Position numbers and translations under genes: made by a program. Source: an uncultured Bacilli bacterium (GTDB lineage Bacteria > Bacillota_I > Bacilli_A > RF39 > UBA660). Taken from it: 12,294 nt of DNA. Below are positions 1 through 5,482 of this stretch, piece after piece. The stretch covers positions 1-12,294 of the forward strand of contig CANRAC010000019.1 of the NCBI GenBank assembly GCA_947628495.1, read 5' to 3'. The notes beneath the pieces were generated by a model. It worked only from the letters and a program-made list of their open reading frames with translations. It had not been told where the DNA came from and ran no database searches. How positions within the stretch are numbered: position 1 is the first letter of the stretch; every line of letters begins with the position of its first letter.

Positions 1-217
1 CATTACCTACTCTTTGTTTGGCTTCAAGAATGCACTTATTATATTCTTTACTATAAGGTATTAGTGGCTCTACTTTAAATAAATCAGCTCCAACAATATC
101 CTTTACATATTCAGCAATATATTCGGTATTCCCCTTATTAACATAACCTACGGCATAATTCTCATCCGCTCTTGAAAAGTAAATAACAAGACTTTTTTTA
201 TTTTTAAATTCACTCAT
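1..217 (-). CDS. Flavodoxin (N-terminal part, runs off the left edge)
   Basis: The 72 complete codons seen here encode the start of a flavodoxin-fold protein, a soluble FMN-binding electron carrier or reductase. A short beta strand (KSLVIYFS, about residues 8-15) leads into an FMN phosphate-binding loop region with SRADEN and GNTEYIAEYV (about 15-38). This is followed by the ADLFKVEPLIPYSKEYN segment typical of the longer flavodoxin_4-type proteins. The ATG at 217 is well supported: AGGAGG at 225-230 lies a few bases upstream. The gene has its own extended -10 promoter and is separated from the next gene by a terminator, so it starts a transcription unit. The C-terminal half lies outside the window, so the exact subfamily and partner are unknown. 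Confidence 0.85.
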   Translation of the reverse strand, partial: MSEFKNKKSLVIYFSRADENYAVGYVNKGNTEYIAEYVKDIVGADLFKVEPLIPYSKEYNKCILEAKQRVGN

Positions 218-256
218 CCGCAATCCTCCTCTAAAATACTATTTATTTCATTACGT

Positions 257-265
257 ATTATAACA
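257..265 (-). promoter_or_regulatory. Extended -10 promoter of the flavodoxin gene
   Basis: Reading leftward, TATAAT (262 to 257) is preceded by TGT, giving the extended -10 motif TGnTATAAT. No good -35 is seen at 17 bp (TAAATT), which is common for extended -10 promoters. It lies about 40 bp upstream of the start codon. An imperfect inverted repeat (276-305) lies directly upstream. Confidence 0.6.
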
Positions 266-275
266 AATTTTTTAA

Positions 276-305
276 GGTAAATTTAGATCTATTACTAAAT
301 ATACC
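276..305. promoter_or_regulatory. Inverted repeat upstream of the flavodoxin promoter (possible operator)
   Basis: Eleven-base arms GGTAAATTTAG (276-286) and CTAAATATACC (295-305) are inverted repeats with one mismatch and an 8-base spacer. They cover the place where the -35 of the flavodoxin promoter would sit. A dimeric regulator binding here would affect that promoter. The sequence is AT-rich, so chance cannot be excluded. Confidence 0.35.
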
Positions 306-384
306 ATATTCTATTTTTTTATTTATTAAAAAACTCTATTCGAAAATTTTGATATACAGTTTTTATTTTCAAACAATGAAAAAA

Positions 385-409
385 GCCCATAACATCAAAT
401 GTTATGAAC
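385..409 (-). terminator. Rho-independent terminator, leftward
   Basis: CATAACAT (388-395) and ATGTTATG (399-406) form an 8-bp stem with a 3-base loop. On the leftward transcript the stem extends by GUU/GGC pairing, and the base 3' of it is a run of six U followed by C. It would end transcription of the unknown gene whose stop codon lies about 105 bp upstream of it. Confidence 0.7.
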
Positions 410-514
410 CTATATTTTTAAATCACAAAGGTGCGACTTTCAATCTCTATGGTGCCCTAAAGGAAGACGTACAACAACTTTTTAAGTTTAAATACGATTT
501 TATTTAATGATGTA
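410..514 (-). other. 3' untranslated block or relic, less AT-rich than its surroundings
   Basis: The stretch between the stop of the unknown gene (515) and its terminator contains a locally GC-richer patch at about 428-470, in an otherwise very AT-rich gap. It holds two same-direction copies of GGTGC (430-434 and 450-454). No convincing tRNA or riboswitch fold was found by eye. It may be a long 3' UTR, a small RNA ending at the terminator, or a remnant of a mobile element. The rest of the 218-514 gap holds only the promoter, inverted repeat and terminator listed separately. Confidence 0.3.
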
Positions 515-1405
515 TTATGGGATTAGTAATTTTAATTTTTTTGATTCATCTAAATCTTGTTCAAGCCAAGATTGTAAATTAATTGTTTCCATATTAAAAC
601 CAAGCTTATTTTCCCCTATTTTATCCTTAGAAACCTCAAGTATTTTTAATAAATTTAACGATAAATCAACTAAATTCATTTCTCTTTTTTCAATAGTTTC
701 AATATTTCTATATTGTTCAAAACCACCTACTAAGTTAAACCCTTTTTCATTAAGTAATAATTTAATAATTTTATGTAATTCCATATTCCATTTTTCTACA
801 TTATTTTTATCTTGTCCAAGATGATTAATAATATCAATTGGAAATGGTCTAGTTTTTTTATCTATATACATATTAATGCACTCATCAATATTTACCATTA
901 TGCTTTTCAAATAAGAATGAACTTCTGGATACTCGAAACCCAACATTTTCATCTGAAATGCATTTAAAAAATATTGTTCAATTTGCACTCCTAAAAATTT
1001 AATATATGCTAATAAAGATATATAAGTATTATCATGATCATCAAGTACATATTTACCATTGACAATTATATGATTTTTATAAAAATTAACTCTGTTAGCT
1101 AAATCCACTATTTGCTTTAAACTAAAGTTTTGAAAAGGATATAGTAACTCATTATTATAATCAACATAGCTATATAAATCTCGATATTTTATTACATATT
1201 TTTCAATATTTTGCATTTGATTATTATATTCAATTTTATGAATACCAATTGTATTATAATTATCATCTAATAAAACAAAAATATCTTTTTTCGGAGAATT
1301 TAATATAATAATATCTTTATATATATTAAATTCATTCCAGTCCAATCCATATGCTACACATTTACTTCTGAAAGCCAAATCATCTCTTATTGTATTTTTA
1401 TCCAT
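515..1405 (-). CDS. Hypothetical protein, 296 residues
   Basis: I do not recognise this protein. It is soluble in character, with no signal peptide and no clear membrane segment, and it is rich in Asn, Ile, Tyr and Lys. The N-terminal half (about 1-110) looks like a mixed alpha/beta region with short hydrophobic strands such as KDIIILN and KDIFVLLDD. The C-terminal half looks mainly helical and ends in a Leu/Lys/Glu-rich stretch. No catalytic motif stands out. The ATG at 1405 is preceded by GAAAGGAG (1411-1418), a good ribosome site. It is monocistronic, lying between the tRNA terminator and its own terminator at 385-409. Its composition and lack of recognisable relatives, just downstream of a tRNA pair, would fit acquired DNA, but no integrase or clear attachment site is seen. 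Confidence 0.75.
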   Translation of the reverse strand: MDKNTIRDDLAFRSKCVAYGLDWNEFNIYKDIIILNSPKKDIFVLLDDNYNTIGIHKIEYNNQMQNIEKYVIKYRDLYSYVDYNNELLYPFQNFSLKQIVDLANRVNFYKNHIIVNGKYVLDDHDNTYISLLAYIKFLGVQIEQYFLNAFQMKMLGFEYPEVHSYLKSIMVNIDECINMYIDKKTRPFPIDIINHLGQDKNNVEKWNMELHKIIKLLLNEKGFNLVGGFEQYRNIETIEKREMNLVDLSLNLLKILEVSKDKIGENKLGFNMETINLQSWLEQDLDESKKLKLLIP

Positions 1406-1432
1406 AAATACTCCTTTCGACTTACACTAAAT

Positions 1433-1485
1433 TAATGACACACATATTGACAAAGTCAATTAGCAAGTATGTTTTCTAAATTGAC
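1433..1485 (-). promoter_or_regulatory. Candidate promoter/operator region of the 296-residue gene
   Basis: Leftward, TTGACT (overlapping 1454-1459) is followed after 17 bases by a weak -10-like ATTAAT near 1431-1436. A perfect palindrome ATTGAC-AAA-GTCAAT (1446-1460) overlaps this -35. A further TTGAC copy (1481-1485) lies about 30 bp away. The repeated half-sites suggest a regulator-binding region, but the -10 is poor and the promoter call is tentative. Confidence 0.35.
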
Positions 1486-1537
1486 AAACATATCAATTTC
1501 AATCTATAAATAGTTTATCATAAATTTGTACATTTTA

Positions 1538-1564
1538 AAACTCGAACCATAAAAGCCCGAGTTT
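1538..1564 (-). terminator. Probable terminator of the tRNA unit
   Basis: AAACTCG (1538-1544) and CGAGTTT (1558-1564) form a 7-bp inverted repeat with a 13-base loop, 11 bp downstream of the tRNA-Leu CCA end. The tail on the leftward strand is weak (TAAAATG), so termination may be inefficient or the hairpin may be a processing signal. Confidence 0.45.
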
Positions 1565-1574
1565 GGTATCAATC

Positions 1575-1659
1575 TGGTGCAGGTAAAGGGACTTGAACCC
1601 CCACGGATTGCTCCACTAGATCCTAAGTCTAGCGCGTCTACCAATTTCGCCATACCTGC
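1575..1659 (-). tRNA. tRNA-Leu (anticodon TAG)
   Basis: This is a class II tRNA of 85 nt with encoded CCA. The acceptor stem is GCAGGTA/TACCTGC with discriminator A. The D arm contains TTGGTAGAC. The anticodon stem is CTAGA/TCTAG with loop CTTAGGA, giving anticodon TAG (1625 to 1623) for CUN leucine codons. A long variable arm with a GGA-GCAA-TCC hairpin is characteristic of Leu and Ser tRNAs. The T loop is TTCAAGT. It is co-transcribed with the upstream tRNA, with a 7-base spacer. Confidence 0.95.
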
Positions 1660-1666
1660 ATTTATA

Positions 1667-1743
1667 TGGTGGACCTTATAGGACTCGAACCTATGACCGC
1701 CCGGTTATGAGCCGGATGCTCTAACCAACTGAGCTAAAGGTCC
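1667..1743 (-). tRNA. tRNA with CAT anticodon, probably tRNA-Ile2 (lysidine-modified)
   Basis: This is a 77-nt tRNA with encoded CCA. The acceptor stem is GGACCTT/AAGGTCC with discriminator A, the D arm is GCTC...GAGC, the anticodon loop is CTCATAA, and the T stem is ATAGG/CCTAT. A CAT anticodon can be elongator Met, initiator Met or Ile2. The perfect GGACC/GGTCC acceptor rules against initiator tRNA, which normally has a mismatched first pair. The body strongly resembles the Bacillus and Mycoplasma tRNA-Ile2 sequences as I remember them. In that tRNA the anticodon C is changed to lysidine by TilS and AUA is read. Elongator Met remains possible. Confidence 0.9.
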
Positions 1744-1754
1744 ATTACCAACTA

Positions 1755-1783
1755 ATAATACCATATTCTTAAAGCAATCGCAA
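1755..1783 (-). promoter_or_regulatory. Promoter of the tRNA pair
   Basis: Leftward TTGCGA (1783 to 1778), a 17-base spacer, then TATTAT (1760 to 1755) preceded by TGG, an extended -10. It lies 11 bp upstream of the mature 5' end of the first tRNA, so the leader would be very short. Confidence 0.8.
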
Positions 1784-1804
1784 TATATTTTATGCATAAA
1801 AATG

Positions 1805-1844
1805 AAAATAAGATAATCATCTTACCTTATGATTACCTTATTTT
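1805..1844 (-). terminator. Strong hairpin terminator after the 139-residue gene
   Basis: AAAATAAG-A-TAATCAT (1805-1820) and ATGATTA-C-CTTATTTT (1829-1844) form a 16-bp stem with an 8-base loop. The single A/C mismatch becomes a G-U pair on the leftward RNA, so the stem is fully paired only in that direction. The 3' arm is U-rich and is followed by more U. It begins 13 bp after the stop codon at 1857. Confidence 0.75.
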
Positions 1845-1856
1845 ATAGATTATTTA

Positions 1857-2276
1857 TTACTTATCTTGTAATAAATTTAATAAGTCAATTTTAAACATAT
1901 CTTTGGAAGCATTAGCCTTAGAAATCATTATTCCTTTATAAGTTCCTAACTCAGATCTATGACCTTCTAAAAGAATATCTTCTGGTGTAATAGTTTTTAA
2001 CATAACTATTGCTTCATTTTTATATACCGTATAAACTAATTTAACTTCTCCATGTACTTTACTAAACATGTCATCGCTTTTTAATTTTAATTCATATGTT
2101 TCCGTACCTAATTTTTTATTTTGAGAAACCTTTTTACCTAAAAATTCACCATTTCTTAAAGCTGGATAGGACTTAAACATTAATTCCTTGTACGCTAACA
2201 TATTATATTTTTTTAACGATCTTTCAAGTTTGTTAAATTCGTTTTCATTAATATAATCTAAAACATAACCTTTCAT
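1857..2276 (-). CDS. Hypothetical protein, 139 residues
   Basis: I do not recognise this protein. It is a small soluble protein with no signal peptide or membrane segment. The N-terminal third (about 8-40) looks helical and charged. The middle (about 45-97) has alternating hydrophobic residues, as in TYELKLK and GEVKLVYTVYKNEAIVMLKTI, which suggests a beta sheet. A helical C-terminus ends in DLLNLLQDK. The ATG at 2276 follows a GGGGG-type ribosome site (AGGGGG) about 9 bases upstream. It is a single-gene unit with two consensus promoters and a strong terminator, so it is expected to be well expressed. One promoter overlaps a perfect inverted repeat, so it may also be regulated. Function unknown. 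Confidence 0.75.
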   Translation of the reverse strand: MKGYVLDYINENEFNKLERSLKKYNMLAYKELMFKSYPALRNGEFLGKKVSQNKKLGTETYELKLKSDDMFSKVHGEVKLVYTVYKNEAIVMLKTITPEDILLEGHRSELGTYKGIMISKANASKDMFKIDLLNLLQDK

Positions 2277-2299
2277 AATATAACCCCCTATATATACTC

Positions 2300-2323
2300 A
2301 TATTATAGCACAATCTATAATAT
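2300..2323. promoter_or_regulatory. Perfect inverted repeat over the P2 spacer and -10 (candidate operator)
   Basis: ATATTATAG (2300-2308) and CTATAATAT (2315-2323) are perfect 9-base inverted arms with a 6-base spacer. They overlap the -10 and most of the spacer of P2. A dimer bound here would block polymerase. On a transcript from the upstream promoter the same bases would form a hairpin, but no U run follows, so it is not a terminator. Confidence 0.45.
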
Positions 2324-2330
2324 TTGTCAA
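2302..2330 (-). promoter_or_regulatory. Consensus promoter P2 of the 139-residue gene
   Basis: Leftward TTGACA (2330 to 2325), exactly 17 bases, TATAAT (2307 to 2302): a perfect match to the sigma-A consensus. It lies about 25 bp upstream of the start codon, giving a very short leader. Confidence 0.85.
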
Positions 2331-2362
2331 CTTTGTGTCTACCGAATTTCTTATGTACTTGC

Positions 2363-2391
2363 ATTATACTACTTTTTTGGTGTTTTGTCAA
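2363..2391 (-). promoter_or_regulatory. Consensus promoter P1, inside the 3' end of the smr gene
   Basis: Leftward TTGACA (2391 to 2386), 17 bases, TATAAT (2368 to 2363): a second perfect sigma-A consensus, 61 bp upstream of P2. Its -35 and spacer lie within the last codons of the Smr gene, and the -10 follows directly after the stop codon. Confidence 0.8.
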
Positions 2392-2668
2392 CTTTTAGCT
2401 CGACTTTTAGCTCGACTATCGTGCAGCCAGGATTAAAAAATCCTACGTAAAAATTAATAACTCTCTTATCTTTTTTTAAAAATTCGTGAGTTGCTTGTTT
2501 TAAAATTCCATTACCTCTTCCGTGAATAATCGTAACATTTTTATTTTTTAATTTAATATTATCATCAATAAAAATATTTAAAGGAGCAATCATAGTATAA
2601 CGTGTCTCCCCATGTAAATCGATACTCGGATAATTTTTCGTAAATAAATCGTCGTTAAACTTGCTCAT
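2369..2668 (-). CDS. Stand-alone Smr-domain protein
   Basis: This 99-residue protein is a small MutS-related (Smr) domain without the MutS2 ATPase part. Smr domains bind and often cut branched DNA or RNA. DLHG (17-20) is the conserved LDLHG-type motif. HGRGNGILK (49-57) is the signature H-G-x-G-x-G-x-L segment, and NPGCTIVEL (80-88) is the usual final strand. I chose the ATG at 2668, which overlaps the kinase gene by 14 bp. A GTG at 2686 in the same frame would add six residues, but neither start has a clear ribosome site, so translation is probably coupled to the kinase. The end carries a 12-base tandem repeat that duplicates VELK. The substrate is unknown. Confidence 0.85.
   Translation of the reverse strand: MSKFNDDLFTKNYPSIDLHGETRYTMIAPLNIFIDDNIKLKNKNVTIIHGRGNGILKQATHEFLKKDKRVINFYVGFFNPGCTIVELKVELKVDKTPKK
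2391..2414 (-). repeat. 12-bp tandem duplication in the smr 3' end
   Basis: ACTTTTAGCTCG occurs twice in a row (2391-2402, 2403-2414). It is in frame and gives VELK twice at the C-terminus (about residues 85-92). The Smr fold should end near the first VELK, so the copy adds a tail rather than disrupting the domain. Confidence 0.85.
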
Positions 2669-3557
2669 AATAATTTTGAACTGCACTCAATTCTGGAAAA
2701 GAATTTTTACTTCCCACATTTTGAACGGATAACCCGGCGGTAATATTAGCAAATTTAACAGCCTGTTCAATGTTTTTTGTTTGAAAGTATTGATATGCAA
2801 AAGCTCCATGGAATATATCCCCCGCTCCAGTAGTATCTTTAGCATCTAATTTTAAAGCTGGTATTAATTTTATATGACCATCAATGGCATAAAGTGCCCC
2901 ATTTTCTTCTAAAGTAACAATTATTTCTTGATTAATAAAACGTTTTTTCAAATTTTGGTACAACTGAGCAATTGATTGAGTATCCCCAGCCACGACTTTA
3001 ACGCCGCTTACTTCTTCGGCAAATTCTTTTGAACAAATTAGAAAATTTACTTTACTACATAAATCTAAAACTTCCTTATTTACTTTTCCCGCATCCAAAA
3101 TGCTTATAGCCGTAGGACAAGTTTTTAGAGTTTTTAAAGCAGTTTGATATTCATAACCATCTAACATTATCATATCAATAGGTATTTTATTATAATCATT
3201 TTTCTTAATTGGGGATAATTCTGTTTTTTTAGAAAGAATAGTACGTGTCTTTTTTTCGGGATTTAAAATAATATACGAAGTAGACGTTTTATTTTCATAG
3301 TCAACTTCTAAAAAATCCATATTTACTTTAAAATCGGTAAATTCCTTTTTGATTTTTTCAATATTGGCATCATACCCTATTACTCCACAAATATAGGGTT
3401 CAGCTCCCCATTTACCTAGTAAACAAGCAGAATTTGCGGATGAGCCTCCACCTGTTTCCACAACGTTAATAATCTCATTACGAGTATTTTCTTCTGGATA
3501 CTTTGTCATCTCCAATGTTACATCAAATGTTATATGTCCAATACATAATACTTTCAT
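2655..3557 (-). CDS. PfkB-family carbohydrate kinase (ribokinase-like)
   Basis: This 300-residue protein is a cytoplasmic ATP-dependent kinase of the PfkB/ribokinase family, of normal family length. The N-terminus KVLCIGHITFDVT is the usual first strand. GGGSSANSA (36-44) is the PfkB signature 1 region that binds the sugar. DTTGAGDIFHGAFAY (241-255) is signature 2, with the anion hole GAGD and catalytic base Asp247. The C-terminal NITAGLSVQNVGSKNSFP helps form the nucleotide site. The substrate (ribose, fructose, a nucleoside or another sugar) cannot be read from the sequence. AAGGGTG precedes the ATG at 3557. It heads a two-gene unit with smr and has its own promoter, with an inverted repeat around the -10. 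Confidence 0.92.
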   Translation of the reverse strand: MKVLCIGHITFDVTLEMTKYPEENTRNEIINVVETGGGSSANSACLLGKWGAEPYICGVIGYDANIEKIKKEFTDFKVNMDFLEVDYENKTSTSYIILNPEKKTRTILSKKTELSPIKKNDYNKIPIDMIMLDGYEYQTALKTLKTCPTAISILDAGKVNKEVLDLCSKVNFLICSKEFAEEVSGVKVVAGDTQSIAQLYQNLKKRFINQEIIVTLEENGALYAIDGHIKLIPALKLDAKDTTGAGDIFHGAFAYQYFQTKNIEQAVKFANITAGLSVQNVGSKNSFPELSAVQNYYEQV

Positions 3558-3576
3558 ATTTTCACCCTTCTACTCT

Positions 3577-3600
3577 ATCTAAATTATATAAGATTTAGAT
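3577..3600. promoter_or_regulatory. Perfect inverted repeat around the kinase -10 (candidate operator)
   Basis: ATCTAAAT (3577-3584) and ATTTAGAT (3593-3600) are perfect 8-base inverted arms with an 8-base spacer that contains most of the -10. This is a classic position for a repressor site. No regulator gene is adjacent. Confidence 0.45.
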
Positions 3601-3611
3601 TTATTTGTAAA
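3583..3611 (-). promoter_or_regulatory. Promoter of the kinase-smr unit
   Basis: Leftward TTTACA (3611 to 3606), 17 bases, TATAAT (3588 to 3583), 25 bp upstream of the kinase ATG. The -35 lies just downstream of the U tail of the preceding terminator, so the two signals are packed together. Confidence 0.8.
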
Positions 3612-3618
3612 TAAATAA

Positions 3619-3638
3619 AACATTGGCAACCCAATGTT
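3619..3638 (-). terminator. Terminator after the small helical gene
   Basis: AACATTGG (3619-3626) and CCAATGTT (3631-3638) form an 8-bp stem with a 4-base loop. Leftward it is followed by TTTTATTTATTT. The stem overlaps the stop codon at 3637 by two bases. Confidence 0.8.
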
Positions 3639-4065
3639 ATAAAAATGTTTTTAAATCATCCAAATTATTTTGTTCTGTCTCTAAAAGCTTATTAGCAAGT
3701 GCCGTTATCTCTTCATCTGGTTCATTATAAGCATTTAATTTTTCTGTGATTTCAATAATACCTTTATTGGAACCTTCCATCATCATTTTAGCTAAATTGG
3801 AAGTCGAGCAATCACTCATTGTCTTCATTTTTACCATCATATAACTACTCATTTTAGCCATCTTATTTAATTCCTTTTGCTCTTTGCCATATTTTTTTAA
3901 AATATTAATAGCTTCCTTACAAATATTTTCATAATCGCTTTTTTGTTCTTGCAAAAGTTTTTCAAATTTCTCATCTTTAACTTTCGTTATAATATCATCA
4001 ATACCGACAATCCCCATTTCTGCATTTTGATAAATATAATTTAAAAATTCTATATGATCATTCAT
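3637..4065 (-). CDS. Small helical protein, 142 residues (ferritin-like or DUF2383-like bundle?)
   Basis: The protein looks entirely alpha-helical and soluble. Four amphipathic stretches lie at about 1-25, 30-60, 62-95 and 100-140, with short breaks (for example NEPDEE near 115). The second half has a run of Met residues (MAKMSSYMMVKMKTM). The arrangement resembles a four-helix bundle of the ferritin-like or DUF2383 type, but I see no clear ExxH metal-ligand pattern, so this is only a structural guess. The ATG at 4065 was chosen because GGTGAG (4070-4075) lies 4 bases upstream. An in-frame GTG at 4074 falls inside that ribosome site and is unlikely. The gene is divergent from pilB and has its own terminator. 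Function unknown. Confidence 0.7.
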   Translation of the reverse strand: MNDHIEFLNYIYQNAEMGIVGIDDIITKVKDEKFEKLLQEQKSDYENICKEAINILKKYGKEQKELNKMAKMSSYMMVKMKTMSDCSTSNLAKMMMEGSNKGIIEITEKLNAYNEPDEEITALANKLLETEQNNLDDLKTFL

Positions 4066-4102
4066 TTTTCTCACCAGTTATATTATTAGCTAAAAAAATA
4101 AA

Positions 4103-4108
4103 ATTATA
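4103..4108 (-). promoter_or_regulatory. Probable -10 of the small helical gene
   Basis: Leftward TATAAT (4108 to 4103), about 38 bp upstream of the ATG at 4065. No good -35 is found at 16-18 bp (TCTAGT at 17), so the assignment is moderate. Confidence 0.45.
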
Positions 4109-4133
4109 CTATCAAGGATTTTCGAACTAGATA

Positions 4134-4162
4134 TTGCTCAAAAGCTATATTTATTATATAAT
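4134..4162 (+). promoter_or_regulatory. Promoter of pilB
   Basis: TTGCTC (4134-4139), 17 bases, TATAAT (4157-4162), 28 bp upstream of the pilB ATG. It is divergent from the candidate promoter of the helical gene, about 30 bp away. Confidence 0.7.
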
Positions 4163-4190
4163 AAAAACAGAATAAAAGGATGGGTGCAAA

Positions 4191-5471
4191 ATGATTAGAG
4201 AGTTTGACTACGAAAATTTACCAATCGTTGATGTCGTCAATGAAATCATTGTAGATGCTATCAAAAAAAATGCTTCCGATATTCATTTTGACCCCGCTGA
4301 AGATGGTCTGCGCATTAGAATGCGTATTGATGGCTTATTAGTTGATTACTCTAAAGCGCCCCTTACTGTTCAAAAAAACTTAGTAACACGTATTAAAATT
4401 TTAGCCGGAATGAATATTACGGAATCTCGTCTTCCTCAAGATGGAGCAATTAAAAATGAACTAGAAGGATACGAACTAGACTTACGTGTTTCTTCATTAC
4501 CAGTGTCTGAAGGGGAAAAAATTGTTATCCGTATTTTAGATTATTCTATGAGTCTTAAAGGCTTAGATAAAATTGATTTTACGAAAGAAAATTTGGAACT
4601 AGTTAATAACATGATTGCCACTCCTAATGGTATTATTTTAGTAACCGGAGCTACTGGTAGTGGTAAATCAACGACAGTTTATGCGATGTTACAACAATTA
4701 AATAAACCGGAGACTAATATTATTACAGTTGAAGATCCTGTCGAAATGAAAATAGAAGGGATTAATCAAGTTCAAGTAATGTCCGAAATCGGCATGACTT
4801 TTGGGGCAGCTTTAAGAAGTATTTTAAGACAAGACCCTAATATCATCATGATTGGAGAAATTCGTGATGATGAAACTGCTCGTATTGCCGTGCGTGCTTC
4901 AATTACAGGGCATTTAGTTTTATCGACAATCCACACTAACAACTCGTTAAATACTATTGAAAGACTTTTAGACATGGAAGTCGAAAGATATTTATTAGGG
5001 GCCGCTTTAGAAGGAATTATATCGCAAAGATTAGCCAGAAGATTATGTGACCATTGTAAAAAACCACAAAAAGCAACCGATTATGAAAAAAATGTTATTA
5101 AACAAGCTATTGGCATTGATGTTAAAGAGCTCTATGTTCCAGTGGGTTGCGATGAATGTATTGGCGGCTACAAAGGGCGAATAGCTATCCATGAAGTTTT
5201 GAAAATTAATCAAGCTATTCGGGATGCTATTACTTCTAATGTAAGCAAAAAAGATTTACGACTTCTAGTTTATAATAAAAGTGATACCTCTACTCTTTTA
5301 CAAGATGGTTTAAGAAAAGTTGTAGCAGGACATACTAGTTTTGAAGAAATTTTAAAATTAATTGATATAAATGAAGATTATGTGGGAGAAGAAACTGATG
5401 ATTTAAAAGCGACTTTAATTGGTAAAGTACCTAATAATAAAAAAGAAGATATTGAAGTTTTAAATCTTTAA
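4191..5471 (+). CDS. pilB: PilB/GspE-family assembly ATPase (short form)
   Basis: This is the cytoplasmic motor ATPase that powers type IV pilus or type II secretion pseudopilus assembly through the PilC platform. The N2-like domain spans about 8-120 (SDIHFDP, RIRMRIDG, LPQDG). Walker A is GATGSGKST (153-161), the Asp box is ITVEDPVE (178-185), Walker B is NIIMIGEIRD (217-226) and the His box is GHLVLSTIHTN (240-250). Two CxxC pairs (Cys286/289 and Cys320/323) form the zinc site of the GspE/PilB group and argue against PilT. At 426 residues it lacks the N-terminal MshEN/N1 domain found in proteins of about 560 residues. ComGA-type competence ATPases are also short, so a competence-like role is possible. 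AAAGGATG precedes the ATG. It has its own promoter and faces pilC-pilD. Confidence 0.93.
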   Translation: MIREFDYENLPIVDVVNEIIVDAIKKNASDIHFDPAEDGLRIRMRIDGLLVDYSKAPLTVQKNLVTRIKILAGMNITESRLPQDGAIKNELEGYELDLRVSSLPVSEGEKIVIRILDYSMSLKGLDKIDFTKENLELVNNMIATPNGIILVTGATGSGKSTTVYAMLQQLNKPETNIITVEDPVEMKIEGINQVQVMSEIGMTFGAALRSILRQDPNIIMIGEIRDDETARIAVRASITGHLVLSTIHTNNSLNTIERLLDMEVERYLLGAALEGIISQRLARRLCDHCKKPQKATDYEKNVIKQAIGIDVKELYVPVGCDECIGGYKGRIAIHEVLKINQAIRDAITSNVSKKDLRLLVYNKSDTSTLLQDGLRKVVAGHTSFEEILKLIDINEDYVGEETDDLKATLIGKVPNNKKEDIEVLNL

Positions 5472-5481
5472 TATCTTTTTT
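5446..5481. terminator. Bidirectional terminator shared by pilB and pilC-pilD
   Basis: AAGATATTGAAG (5446-5457) and CTTTAATATCTT (5466-5477) form a 12-bp stem with an 8-base loop. Rightward, the one non-Watson-Crick position is a G-U pair, and six T (5476-5481) close it. Leftward, that position is an A/C mismatch, but the tail is C followed by six T. The pilB stop codon lies inside the right arm, and the leftward pilD stop is only 5 bp away, so one hairpin serves both converging units. Confidence 0.85.
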
Positions 5482-5482
5482 A

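Noticed and set aside
449..464. Similarity of the leftward CCTTTAGGGCACCA to the end of tRNA-Leu (CCTTTACCTGCACCA), as for an attachment site.
   Set aside because: The match is short, has mismatches and a length difference, and there is no T-loop sequence next to it and no integrase in the window.
376..507. A 43-codon rightward open frame starting at an ATG at 376 and crossing the GC-richer block.
   Set aside because: It has no ribosome site, starts inside a leftward terminator hairpin and has no recognisable product; length is within chance. A relic of a mobile element remains possible.
2300..2323. The inverted repeat before the 139-residue gene read as a terminator for the kinase-smr unit.
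   Set aside because: No U run follows the hairpin leftward, and the repeat coincides with a consensus promoter. No other terminator for kinase-smr was found, so read-through into the next gene is likely.
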